A stretch of DNA of 64,000 nt from Macrothele yani (Eukaryota > Arthropoda > Arachnida > Araneae > Macrothelidae). Shown here piece after piece: positions 54,576 through 64,000 of this stretch. The notes beneath the pieces were generated by a model that saw nothing but the letters and a program-made list of their open reading frames with translations, ran no database searches and was not told where the DNA came from. Positions within the stretch are counted from its first letter, which is position 1; the number at the start of each line of letters is the position of its first letter. The position numbers and the translations under genes are program-made. Where the stretch lies: assembly GCA_039090855.1 (NCBI GenBank), contig CM077023.1, forward strand, positions 81,257,127 through 81,321,126, read 5' to 3'.

Positions 54576-56734
54576 GTATTACAAAATGAGTCTTTCGGTG
54601 ATTTTTTGGGGCGGAAGGAATAAATACCATAACTTTTGTGATCTCAAGAGCAAGATGAGCATGTGTTAGCTTTGAGCTTTTCTGACGCACGACAGCCCCG
54701 GAATTTCACCTTCCTGTTGATGGTTCCCAAATTTGTCAAACAGGCAAATCATCAAGCAGGAAATTTGATGGATAACCTTACCTGTTATATTTTGAAAAAG
54801 TGCTTTCATGTAGGCAGATTCCACTGCAAAGCCTGCTGTCCGAGAAATTTTGGCGCTTTAGAAAAAATTATTACTGTAAGCTAAGCTTGAAATTTCGAGG
54901 AGTAGAAACGTTTTTCCCGATTTTATTTGAATCATTAAACGAAATTTGATTCTGTCAAGAGTATTCAATTATACAAAGATATAGACAGATGAATGAAGCG
55001 AGAAAAATATATTTCGTTTCGCAATACAGTGCTCCTAAAAATCTCAATCTTTTAGTGTCAGAAGGATGGTGCTGCTATGGATTTTCTGTGCGCCATTTTT
55101 GCTAGTTAAACTAGAATGCTATTTCTAGCCTAAAGAGACTAAACTGAACATCAAACCCTGTACTGTTTCTCTATCTTCGGGGCCATGTGGGGACCACCTA
55201 GGTTGAGAGTTTGGGAATTACACCAACGACCCTTTTTTAAGCAATGTTTCTTAGACAGCATTTCTCGGGCACCCGAGTAACACTTTGGCATTTGACGCCC
55301 TGGTGTAAAATTATCGTCACCTCTACCAATTTAGGGTAGCGTGACCTCCACCTTAGCCCTTTTGCTGGATTGCTGACAAGTCTATAAGTATCCGATTTCA
55401 CCCTCGGTGGTCGAGAGAAACAAACAGCTTAAGATGTAAATTCTTCACTCCACTTTTACGCTTCGAGAGGTCTACCATGTCTCGTAATCTATGGGATTTG
55501 CTGAAAAGAAGGGAGAGTTCCTGGAAGAAATAACAACCTTTCTTACAAAACACGCGGTAGGAAACAGCTCTACTCTCAAGGTTCATTTCCTGACCTGTAT
55601 ACATTTATTTATGCTGAACAAATCGGAAGTCAAATAATTTACAAAGTTATAGAAGACAAAATATTTCCGGAGGAAATGGATCATCAAGTATTCTGTTTTA
55701 GCTCGTGCGTAGGAGAAAAACGGAGATGTCGCCTTGAAGAAAATTGCAGCTCCAATTACATAAACATTTGTAAAACCGTGCGCATTTACAGCAAAACTGT
55801 GTATTAGATCAAAGGTAATGAGAATGAAGGAAAAGAGAGAGAAATAGTTAGTGATTGTTCAGATACCTGAAGTTCAGCTTCATTAACGAAAGTTCCTTTT
55901 AATATATATCTTTAAAAAGTATATATGTTTATGCTATGACCAGGAAGGAAGCTGCAGTGATGGTGGAACAGCGCTGGATTAAAACCATATAAGTGGAATT
56001 TATTGAGAAGGCCAAGGGCCAATATAGTCTGATATTACACAATTTGAGTTTCACGAAACCTTTCCTTAGTTGTATTACAAACACGATTATGATAGACTGA
56101 AATATTATCTCTTGGTCAGTATGAACAGCAATGCCATGATTAACGGGTTCTGAAAACTCCAGATAAGACGGATGCTGCCTATTATCGACCTACCTTTCCA
56201 TATGTAAAAGATGTCAGTGCCACACGACGTTAGCGGAGAATATGAATGGGGCAATAGAGTGAATCACACATTATAAAATGGGATGAGTCCTTGGTTTTAC
56301 GAAACAGACTAAAAATGAGTAAGCTCACTCAACCTGTTACAAATTAGTGTGTTGAAAAGTGAAAGTCGGAATGAATTTTTTTTTTAAAGTTGTTTTGTTT
56401 TGTTTTTTCAGTAAACAAAATTTCAGAAGAATAAGGGGCGTATCCGGACCACATGATTTATTTGTTTTCAGAATCTAAAGTAATCTACACACCGAATGTT
56501 TGAAGGAATATTACTGGAGACAGGGTGATAGAAGCTTCAGGGAAGGTTGTGGTTTCTAACTTAATCGTTCAATTCAGGATTGGGATCTCAAATATATTTA
56601 AGTAGTCTTAGACAGCAGCGTCCTCCTTTTGGAAATTAACTTCGAAATTATCAGGTCCAAATAATTGATATTTCCGACATGCATGAATTTTCCGATAAAA
56701 TTGACTTGACCTAAAAAACGACCGGTGCCACACC
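54576..56734. other. AT-rich gap, no gene recognised
   Basis: No gene or repeat that I can name. Short frames only. Confidence 0.4.
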
Positions 56735-56942
56735 GATGAGTTATCAGTGGCTTGGGTATCTGTTTAGTCGACCGACCGAGCCGGAGTTTTAACCCCCGGA
56801 TATCACATAGGTGGTATACTTATCTTACGGTGCTATCTTTTCCCCTTCCGTGGAATCATTGGCACCAAATTAGGGACAGGCGACTGGCCATAGCCCGCAG
56901 AGCTGCTCACGTTAACCCCCACTTCGCCGCCCCAAAAAGTAA
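56735..56942 (+). mobile_element. tRNA-derived SINE, copy 9
   Basis: The head is diverged (cttgggtatctgtttagtcg) without a clear B box. The body ccaaattagggacaggcgac and the 3' end ctgctcacgttaaccccca are typical, followed by an A-rich tail. Confidence 0.7.
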
Positions 56943-56984
56943 AAAAATGTTTTTTGTTAATTTTGATTTGAACTTTTAGTAAGA

Positions 56985-57185
56985 ATCTCTAAATGGTCTG
57001 AGGCGCTGGCTTCGACAATTCACCCGAGTTGACCCCTGGTTCGAGTCCGGGTTAAGGCATGGGTGGTGCATTTGCTAATAGCCCTGTCCGTTCCCTAGAA
57101 CCAGTGATCTTAAAATAGAGATGGGTGACTTCTTACAGCTCTCAATGTGCTCACGGTGGTCGTAAAACCTCCCAAAAAACAAAAT
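56985..57185 (+). mobile_element. tRNA-derived SINE, copy 10
   Basis: A-box region aatggtctgaggcgctggct, B box ctggttcgagtcc near 57039, body cttaaaatagagatgggtga, 3' end gctcacggtggtcgtaaaac and an A-rich tail. Confidence 0.85.
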
Positions 57186-57222
57186 AAGAATCTGTCACAA
57201 CTTTGGAAACTATTCTTGGTCA

Positions 57223-57400
57223 CCTCGGTGGAACATGGACTAAGCCCGGGTTCGAATCTCGGTGAGGTATGGATGTCGTGTTTGTCTTACGATACTGCCT
57301 CTCTTTCTTTTCTCTGGAGCCAGTGGCTCTAAATTAGGGGCGGGAGACTGCTTACAACCCATCCAGCTGCTTTCGTTGGTCGTTAAACCTACACATTTTT
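57223..57400 (+). mobile_element. tRNA-derived SINE, copy 11
   Basis: B box cgggttcgaatctc near 57250, body ctctaaattaggggcgggag, 3' end ttcgttggtcgttaaaccta. The A-box part is shortened. It is the third copy in a row on the same strand. Confidence 0.85.
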
Positions 57401-59042
57401 AATAAACAAACACCAGTTTTGATTAAATCACAAATGTTTTCCAGTTTTACCCAGCTGAGAAAATCCCTGCTAGAAAATTTTGTCAGATACCGATCTTTTT
57501 TCAGAGAAATCACGTAAGTTTTCATAAGTTGGTTAAAATCTATAGCGAAATTAAAATTATTGTGGATAACTATGATCATAAAATACTATTACCGAGAATT
57601 CCAAAGATTTTAATCCTGTTGTCTTAGTAAAGTGTAAAACCATATTTTCCATAAGAATAACCGTTAGTTATTCAAATAACACTTCGTTTTGATCTTTAAG
57701 GGCATTCACTTACTCCGCTTTAACCGTCTGAAATCACTGCTTCCTTGAAAACGCTTTGAAAAGACGTATACAATTCTGCTATAATTTGATTTATTACACA
57801 AGAAGAAATGCAGATTAATACATTTCACACACTTCTTGTTGGATATCTATACGATTTAAATACCAGGGTGAGTGAAAAGTTCTTTTCGTTTTGAGTTACA
57901 CATTATGTTGGGCCTCCATTCCTCCTTGAAACGCGCGGTAGCGTCGACTCAGTACGGCCGTGACGTGGGGCACACGAGTCTGATGACGTGTATTTGGCAC
58001 ACAGCCACATTATGTTATCAGATGAGCAGAGTACGGAAGTCGATAAACATGCTGTTCGGGTGCATGCACGCCATTATTGGAAAAAGGGTTAAACGCGGCA
58101 GCAGCAGCAAGAGAAATTTGCGCAGTTGAAGGCGAGGAAATAGAAAACAGCAGCACTGCACGAAAATTGTCCTGGCGTTTCAATACTGGTAAAGCCGAGG
58201 TCAGGGATTCCAACAACCACCTGCACTGACACCTTGGTTGCGACTCTTGACAGCTAACCCATGTACCAGTACACAACTGGAAGCTGAGGTGCGGTCACCT
58301 GAACCAACATTATTTCTCCTCCAAGCGCCATCGAATGGTTCCCCATGAATTGACACCCCAATAGTCGAAATAACGTGTCTCTCTCTGTCGCGGATTGCTG
58401 TCAAATCCACAGTGTGATAAGTTTTTTCGCTGTATCACCACAGGTCACGAAAAGTGTTCCCTGCGTTATGCTACCACTGGGGACTAGTGGCTAAGGCCAC
58501 ACCGCACGGAGCACAGCTAGTGGTGCAAAGAGAGCGGTTCGAGAGGAAAGTTATGCTGTGCAGTTGGTGGAATTGGGAGGGTCCTGTGCATTGAGAACTC
58601 GCGCCAGATAGGCTGTGAAAGAGAAACCATGCCGATCAACCGCAGCGAGTCCATGGAGCTCACAGGCGTAACGACTGGGGGATCGGGGGGGCAGGACCCT
58701 TCCAGATTTTCAGAGTCGAAGATCCCCATTGTAAAGGACCCACCCCAAACTTTTCGGAATATAATGATATAATGCACACTTTTTTTTTATGTGAACCAAC
58801 TAAATTTAGTAATATAAGATTGTAATTCTTCGTAGAATGCAAACACGTATATAATGTGTACTTAATAAAACAGCGATATCGATTCCTAATAAGCAAAGTC
58901 AGTTCTACAACTTTGTAATTTACATTTCTGCCCTACCTGTCATAGTTTTACAGTTGTGTTTGCTAAGTTCCAGAATTCGCCAACAGAGGCGCCTATGTCG
59001 TGCCCGTTAGATCGTGCCTCAGCAACTGCTTTTTTTCTTATT
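57401..59042. other. Gap without recognised gene
   Basis: AT-rich to 57850. 57860-58450 has higher GC and repeated gcagcagc; it begins with gggtgagtgaaaagttcttt, like a transposon terminus, but I found no mate or transposase motif. Nothing certain. Confidence 0.35.
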
Positions 59043-59245
59043 GGAGGTTTAACGACCACCGTGAGCAACTCAATGGCTATAAGCAGTCGCCCGTCCCTAA
59101 TTTATGGTCGCTGGTTCCAGGGAAGGGAGAAAGCCAGTGCCGTAAGACAAACACAACATTCATGCCTCACCAGGTTTTGAACCCGGACCCCTTTCGGACA
59201 AATGATTAGAAGCCATCACTTAGACCACAGCGCCACCGGGACGGC
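59043..59245 (-). mobile_element. tRNA-derived SINE, copy 12
   Basis: Low side ggaggtttaacgaccaccgt, body gtccctaatttatggtcgct, then reversed B-box region ttttgaacccgg and reversed A-box region cacttagaccacagcgccac. A complete copy. Confidence 0.85.
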
Positions 59246-59419
59246 CAGCAACTGCTTTGCTCCTGCGTGTGTAAGGAAGGGGGAGGGGGTGTTCCCAAAC
59301 TATCTTATACAGTATGTATATAATATTGTATACATATATATGTATACATATAATGTGCGTATGTGTGATCGGACACACACCCCTCCCAGATTTTGAAACA
59401 TGGTTACGCCACTGATGGA

Positions 59420-59830
59420 GCTCTACGCCAAAGCTACGCAGCGCTCATCAATAGAAAGCGGGCGTTGCTGCAATGGAATAATGCCCCAAATCACACCTGA
59501 AAAGTGGTCCGCCGAAAAATGTAAGAATTGGAAGGATTTGAGATCCTACCCCATCCTCCACAAAGTCCGGAACTTACCCCCATCCTTCATACAGGCAGGA
59601 ACTTACCCCATCCTCCATACAGTCCGGAACTTTCTCCATTCGACTATTACCTGTTTCGCGCCGTTGCCCATTTCCTATGAGGACAGCACTTCGCTTCAAT
59701 GGTGGCTATGGAATCTGGCATCAAAGAGTTTCTGTTCCCGAAACTTGCCGAATGATACCGCCGTGGGATCGTAACTCTGATGAAATGTTGGCAAAAGACT
59801 ATAGAAGAGAACGGTCTGTGCTTTGCAAAA
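59420..59830 (+). pseudogene. mariner transposase C-terminal fragment
   Basis: Plus-strand frames show LLQWNNAPNHT near 59470, matching the second catalytic motif of mariner but with asparagine for aspartate. Next, FEILPHPPQSPELTP near 59545-59580 matches the third motif region with glutamate for aspartate. DYYLFR near 59645 and YRRGIVTLMKCWQK near 59760-59800 follow. The segment encoding the third motif is tandemly triplicated in 28-29-bp units at about 59549-59635. No terminal repeats found. Confidence 0.7.
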
Positions 59831-60119
59831 TGAGGTGAGCGTGTATGGCTTTCTTGCATCATTAAACTGTTTAGCTGCAAACGAGGCGAGGTGACCTTTT
59901 TTGACAAAGCCTGGTTGGTACATGTTCAATTTTTCTATGTTATTTTCTAAAGCACATGCGAGTCTAGAAAACAAACGGGAAGACTTTTTGTGCCGGACAC
60001 TATAAGAAATAAACCAGAGATCTGCACGGGTAAGGCCCCAGGTAGCACAGCCTTGCAACACTGAGCATCATCTTTCAAGAATAAAAGACGGTGGCTCAGT
60101 GTTGGGCCTACATTAAATT
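59831..60119. other. Short unassigned stretch
   Basis: No recognised feature. Confidence 0.35.
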
Positions 60120-60300
60120 GTAAGGATGTGCAACTGGGCCCGAGGCCGACCCCGCCCAGGCGTTTTTTCATCAGTTAAGTGAAAAGTTCCGAGCTCTCTA
60201 CAAGCTGGGCTGTAAGATGAGAATCAAAAAATGGGCCGGTATACTGTATTTCTTTAAAGGTTGAAGTCAGATTCTGTTTCCACTCATTAGGTTTTAATTT
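60120..60300. repeat. GC-rich palindromic repeat family, copy 3
   Basis: aactgggcccgaggccgacc, the centre ttttttcatcagttaagtga, then gggctgtaagatgagaat and atgggccggtata, in the same order as at 8640-9015. Confidence 0.55.
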
Positions 60301-61004
60301 CCTTTAACAATCACTGTGGCCGTGATAGCTGTAGGAATTTGATTAATACCCTTTGCACAATTATTTTTTACAGTCAACGCAGTTAGTTACTTCATGACTT
60401 TGCGGAATTTATTTGAAATTCTTATTTCGAAAGGAAACTGAGGTATGACAAATTAGGGTCTGGTATACGATTCGTCCAACGACGATTGGTCCAATGCCGA
60501 TTCGTCCAAAGGGACGATTCGTCCAATGGACAATTGGTCCAAAGGTACGATTCGTCCAATGGTACGATTGGTCTAATGCCGATTCGTCCAATGGGACGAT
60601 TGGTCCAATGCCGGTTCGTCCAATTCCGTCCTGTCTGTCCGAAATGCTACTCGTGCTATAAAAGTCTCATCTGTTCTGATTCTATCGCCGATGTTATACG
60701 AAAGTACCGGTAGTCCAAAGAATGTAAAATAATGTTACATTTCATGCGTAATATTCTGGTTACAGATTTCTTTCTTTTTATTTTTTTTTTATTTTTTTTT
60801 TTTTTGGAATCGCGTTTTTTTGTTATACTGTCCTTGCTGCCGTATGAAGTTACTGATGTACGAGCCGTTCTATCAACTTCAATGTTTCTCTTTTGCATGA
60901 AATAATATAAAATACTAGTGTTCCGTTTCTGTTTGTAGAATGCAGTGGGGTTTACCGCCAACTGCCCAATGGAAACAACTGTTCAGGGTTTGGACAGAGG
61001 CCTT

Positions 61005-61215
61005 TTCAACAGTTTTTATTCCAGCGATGTCATATTCATAACGTTTACATATTAAATCAAGTTAATAATATTGCGCTTTTACTTAAACACGAAATATTAA
61101 TTCATAGGCCTTTTTAACGGTTTATATTCTGCCGATGTCATATTCATAACGTTTACATAGTAAATCAAGTTAATAATATTGCGCTTTCACTTAAGCACGA
61201 AATATTAATTCATAG
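61005..61215. repeat. ~107-bp direct repeat, two copies
   Basis: gccgatgtcatattcataac followed by gtttacatagtaaatcaagt and ttaataatattgcgctttcac occurs twice inside the foldback element. The copies are nearly identical. Confidence 0.85.
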
Positions 61216-61640
61216 GCCTGCGGCCTAGGTACCTTGCAAAGACCTCGGAAATGATACGATGAATGCCTTTTATAAAGTTTTATAAAATGTTTACAAATAC
61301 CAAATATCGAGGTTGTAACTTAAAATCTTCTGAAAAGGCATGCGACCTAGGTGCCTGGTAGATAGCTGAGAAATGATTCGTTGAGTGCCTTTTATAAGGT
61401 TTTATAAAATGTTTACAAACACCAAATACCGAGGTTGTGACTTAAAATCTTTTAAAAAGGCCCAGGGCCTAGGTGCTTCGTAAAGACCTGAGAAATGATA
61501 GGATGAGCACCTTTTATTAGGTTTTATAACATATTTACAAATACTAAATATCTAGGTTGTAAATTAAAATCTTCAAAAAATGCCCGCGGCTTAGATGCTT
61601 TGCAAATAGCTGAGACCAGGTTTATGTAAAATGTTTACAA
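61216..61640. repeat. ~122-bp tandem array, about 3.5 copies
   Basis: Landmarks gcggcctaggtaccttgcaa, ttttataaaatgtttacaaa and accaaatatcgaggttgtaa recur with a period of about 122 bp. The last unit is partial and diverged. Confidence 0.8.
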
Positions 61641-61911
61641 TTACCAAATATACGGTAATTATCTTTCTAAAGGATATAAAGAGGAGAATAATTTAAATTA
61701 TTATTCCTTTCTGGAAAATAAAAAAGTTCACCGTTGGTAAGATGATACCATTGGACGAATCGGCGTTGGACCAATTTTACCATTGGACGAATCGGCATTG
61801 GACGAATCGGACATTGGACCAATCGGCATTGGACCAATCGTCCCTTTGGACGAATCGGCATTGGACCAATCGTCGTTGGACGAATCGTCCGGGACCGGAC
61901 AAATTATACCT

Positions 61912-63089
61912 AGAACTGTGGCAGAGGTCAGCTTGACTGCTATGAAGATTCCATATACAATGCTATAATTACTGGGGATTTGGCATTAGTCAGGGTTTTT
62001 CAATGTCATACAACGTCTGAGTGTAGTTTCGTAGCAATGTTTATAAAAACATGTGGCTTTTTTTCAGTGGCGGATTTAGAAATACCGGGGCCGCACGCAG
62101 CATCGGTTTTTGGGCCTTCCTCACTTTGCCGGACATCCCTAAAATAATATAATTTTTTTTATAATTTCGGCAGTTTATACGAGTAAAACAGTAAAAAAAA
62201 AACTGACAGCTTAGCTTTATTAACGTTTTTTAAAACATTGCGCAAGAAATCCCAACAAATGTTCCACACATTTTTGGAAGAAGTCTGAAACATTAGGACA
62301 GGAATGCTCCACAATAAGCACGAAAAATTCATCGGAAAATTTAAAGTCAGTTTTAGGAAACTGGGAAGAAGAAAGAGCAAGTCTTACAGCATCGTAAATA
62401 ATGATATGCTGTTGTCCTTAGCTGTGACTTAAGAACGATAACATAAACATCGTCATTAGTGTTCTTGCTATCTTGCTGGTGGTTTGCAAAGCTCTTCTGT
62501 TTTAAGGAAAGCTACACATAGATTTCACCCCATTCCGAAACATTCCCGAACACTGCACAATTTTTTAGTAACTTTTGGCAGGTCCTTTAGTGAAAGAAAC
62601 TGATATTGCTAAAATTCTTAAAAGTTACACTGAACTGTAAAGTGTTTTACTAAAAGATTGAGCATCAGCCTATCATGAAATGAACTGAAATTGTGCGAAA
62701 AGTTACACGCAAAACTGAAACGTCACACAAATTCTGAAGAACGCCTAACACCAAGAAATTATTAACAAAATTCTGAAACATTACATCAACCTCAGAACAT
62801 TACATAATTGCTAGGAGCCCATCCGCCTTACATTAAACTCCTAAACGTTATGCAATTTCAGAAAATTTTGCGCAGTGCGCAAATTACGGTTATTCTGAAA
62901 TGTTACACTAGCATCCAAAATGAAATTCACAAAGGTTTGAGTTTTTCCATGTTTCACATAACTTAAAAAAAAAAAGTGATAAATTATGCAGAAAATCTCA
63001 AAAACGTTACACGGATTTCTAACAGACCTAATTCGTTTTAAACAGTACTTTGATTTAGATCACGGCCCAAACTCTGCTCCCTTCAGTAT

Positions 63090-63123
<34 letters not shown>

Positions 63124-63202
63124 CTTCGCACTTTTTTCTTTTCTTTTTCTTTCTGTTTTTTTTTTTTGGGGGGGGGGGGGGCTAGCAATTTATGTTTTAA
63201 TT
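61912..63202. other. AT-rich gap with possible hAT-type start
   Basis: At 62066 cagtggcggatttagaaata resembles the start of many hAT non-autonomous elements, but the matching end is not in the window. A long T tract (63092-63123) and G tract (63168-63181) follow. Confidence 0.4.
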
Positions 63203-63400
63203 TCGGGAGGGGTTAACGACAACAGTGAGCAGCTTGAAGGGCTATGTGTGGTCGTCCATCCATTATTTAGGGCCACTGGTTTCGGAGTAGGAGAGGATCA
63301 GTTTCGCGTAGGAGAGGTGCAAGGAATTCGAACCCGGCCCCGTCTCGAACGAATTGATTGGAACCTTCGCCTCGAAGCACTCCGCCACCAGGGTAGCGTG
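63203..63400 (-). mobile_element. tRNA-derived SINE, copy 13
   Basis: Low side ggggttaacgacaacagtga, body catccattatttagggccac, reversed B box gaattcgaacccgg near 63330, reversed A-box region cgaagcactccgccaccagg. The downstream homopolymer tract next to it may be an expanded tail. Confidence 0.8.
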
Positions 63401-63850
63401 ACTGCGATCTCCTAGGTTTAAGTTCAATTCTACAATCTTGCGAAGAAATACTCTCGTTGACTTTACCACATTTTGTAGCAGTGGAGGGGGAAATTTAAAA
63501 AAGATCCTTTACCAAGCAATAATATTCTCAAAACTTGTGCCACACATGTTTCCCTTAAATGTTTGATTTCACGTTCAGCCGATGCTCTGTTATCCTAAAA
63601 CGCTTTATGACTCGTGGCCATTGGCTGACAATCTCAAGGATTTTCTTTCACTTTTTTTTTTTTTGTTGTTTGGCTCGTATGTTTAGTATCTTTCATTCCA
63701 ATGCTTAAGCTAGTTTATTTTCATTTTTGATATTTTTTTTCCACAAGGGTCTTTTTTTTTTTTTTCTTCAACTCTGTGCTTACAGTAAATTGATCCGTTT
63801 GATCGTACGCGAGACGTTTTAGTTTATGAAACTTGTTTGTCATGCGGATA
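63401..63850. other. T-rich gap
   Basis: Several T runs. No gene. Confidence 0.4.
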
Positions 63851-63852
63851 TA

Positions 63853-64000
63853 CAGTATATTGACAAAAGTCACCGGACACCTAGAAGGGAAACACAACAT
63901 AGCATTTATTGACATGCATTAATTAGTACGGTGTCGGTCCACCTTCGGTTTTATTGCATGCACTGACCCTTCGAGACAGGCTTTCGACAAGGTTTTGGAA
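63853..64000 (-). mobile_element. Tc1-like element B2, cut by window end
   Basis: Starts CAGTATATTGACAAAAGTCA after TA (63851-63852) and then follows element B closely (caccggacacctagaa, acacaacatagcatttattg, gtgtcggtccacctt), with small differences. The C-terminal transposase codons are visible on the minus strand (complement of the GGPTP-type end seen in B). The rest is outside the window. Confidence 0.9.

Larger units (their letters stand above)
60441..61911. mobile_element. Foldback-type element with repeat-built arms
   Basis: Two arms of about 180-200 bp (60441-60635 and 61732-61911) are inverted repeats made of short alternating units, gattcgtccaatgcc and gattggtccaatgcc. The outer ends match (aggtatgacaaatt at the left, reverse complement aggtataattt at the right). 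AACTG occurs at both flanks (60436-60440; 61914-61918), so a short target duplication is possible. The interior is AT-rich with two tandem arrays and no coding capacity. Length 1471 bp. Confidence 0.8.

Noticed and set aside
57860..58450. A mariner-like terminus (gggtgagtgaaaagttcttt) with a possible element
   Set aside because: No mate and no catalytic motifs in either strand. The mariner fragment at 59420 cannot be linked to it.
62066..62150. A hAT-type element starting cagtggcggatttag
   Set aside because: The start resembles hAT MITEs but the other end and target duplication are not in the window.

Overview
The window looks like repeat-rich, AT-rich nuclear DNA from an animal, most likely an arthropod (an arachnid would fit; this is an inference from element content, not from any diagnostic host gene). 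There are no operons or ribosome-binding sites. I found no stretch that I can defend as a host protein-coding gene. Almost everything recognisable is mobile DNA: Tc1-like and mariner DNA transposons, a Tigger/pogo relic, hAT-type and other inverted-repeat elements, a Penelope-like retroelement, LINE 3' ends, tRNA-derived SINEs, and two very small LTR elements.

Layout. 1-1.5 kb: Penelope-like element with an inverted, truncated second copy and a GIY-YIG nuclease domain. 2.35-3.77 kb: Tc1 (A). 4.0-5.07 and 7.4-8.0 kb: three LINE 3' fragments. 5.07-6.37 kb: Tc1 (B), inserted in the second LINE fragment, with a (CA)n expansion in its terminal repeat. 9.5-15.25 kb: three Tc1 elements (C, D, E), then a LINE fragment containing a 39-bp minisatellite. 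17.7-18.3 kb: a miniature LTR element whose LTRs contain a tRNA-like sequence. 18.3-23.0 kb: AT-rich DNA without identified genes. 23.0-24.1 kb: Tc1 (F). 24.7-28.1 kb: an inverted-repeat element carrying a ~145-bp tandem array, with a Tc1 (G) in its right terminal repeat; G holds the only intact transposase here. 28.3-32.8 kb: Tc1 (H), hAT-type MITEs, a SINE and a mariner nested in one another. 33.3-34.6 kb: mariner B. 36.3-36.8 kb: a second miniature LTR element. 37.1-39.2 kb: Tc1 (C2) and a truncated Tc1 (I). 39-64 kb: mostly AT-rich unassigned DNA with SINEs, a Tigger/pogo relic, two tandem arrays, a mariner fragment, a foldback-type element at 60.4-61.9 kb, and the start of another Tc1-B copy at the right edge.

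The elements interact mainly by nesting and by cross-mobilisation. Many Tc1 copies keep good terminal inverted repeats and TA duplications but have dead transposases, so they must have moved earlier or by a transposase supplied in trans. Minisatellites and microsatellites have arisen inside several elements.

The most unusual feature is the pair of miniature LTR elements (17733-18319 and 36316-36834). Both have LTRs starting TGTGACGTACC, a primer-binding site TGGCGCCCGAAC directly after the 5' LTR, 4-bp target duplications, no coding capacity, and a tRNA-like sequence with A- and B-box motifs inside each LTR. That resembles the plant Cassandra elements, which carry 5S rRNA in their LTRs, but here with a tRNA-like module.
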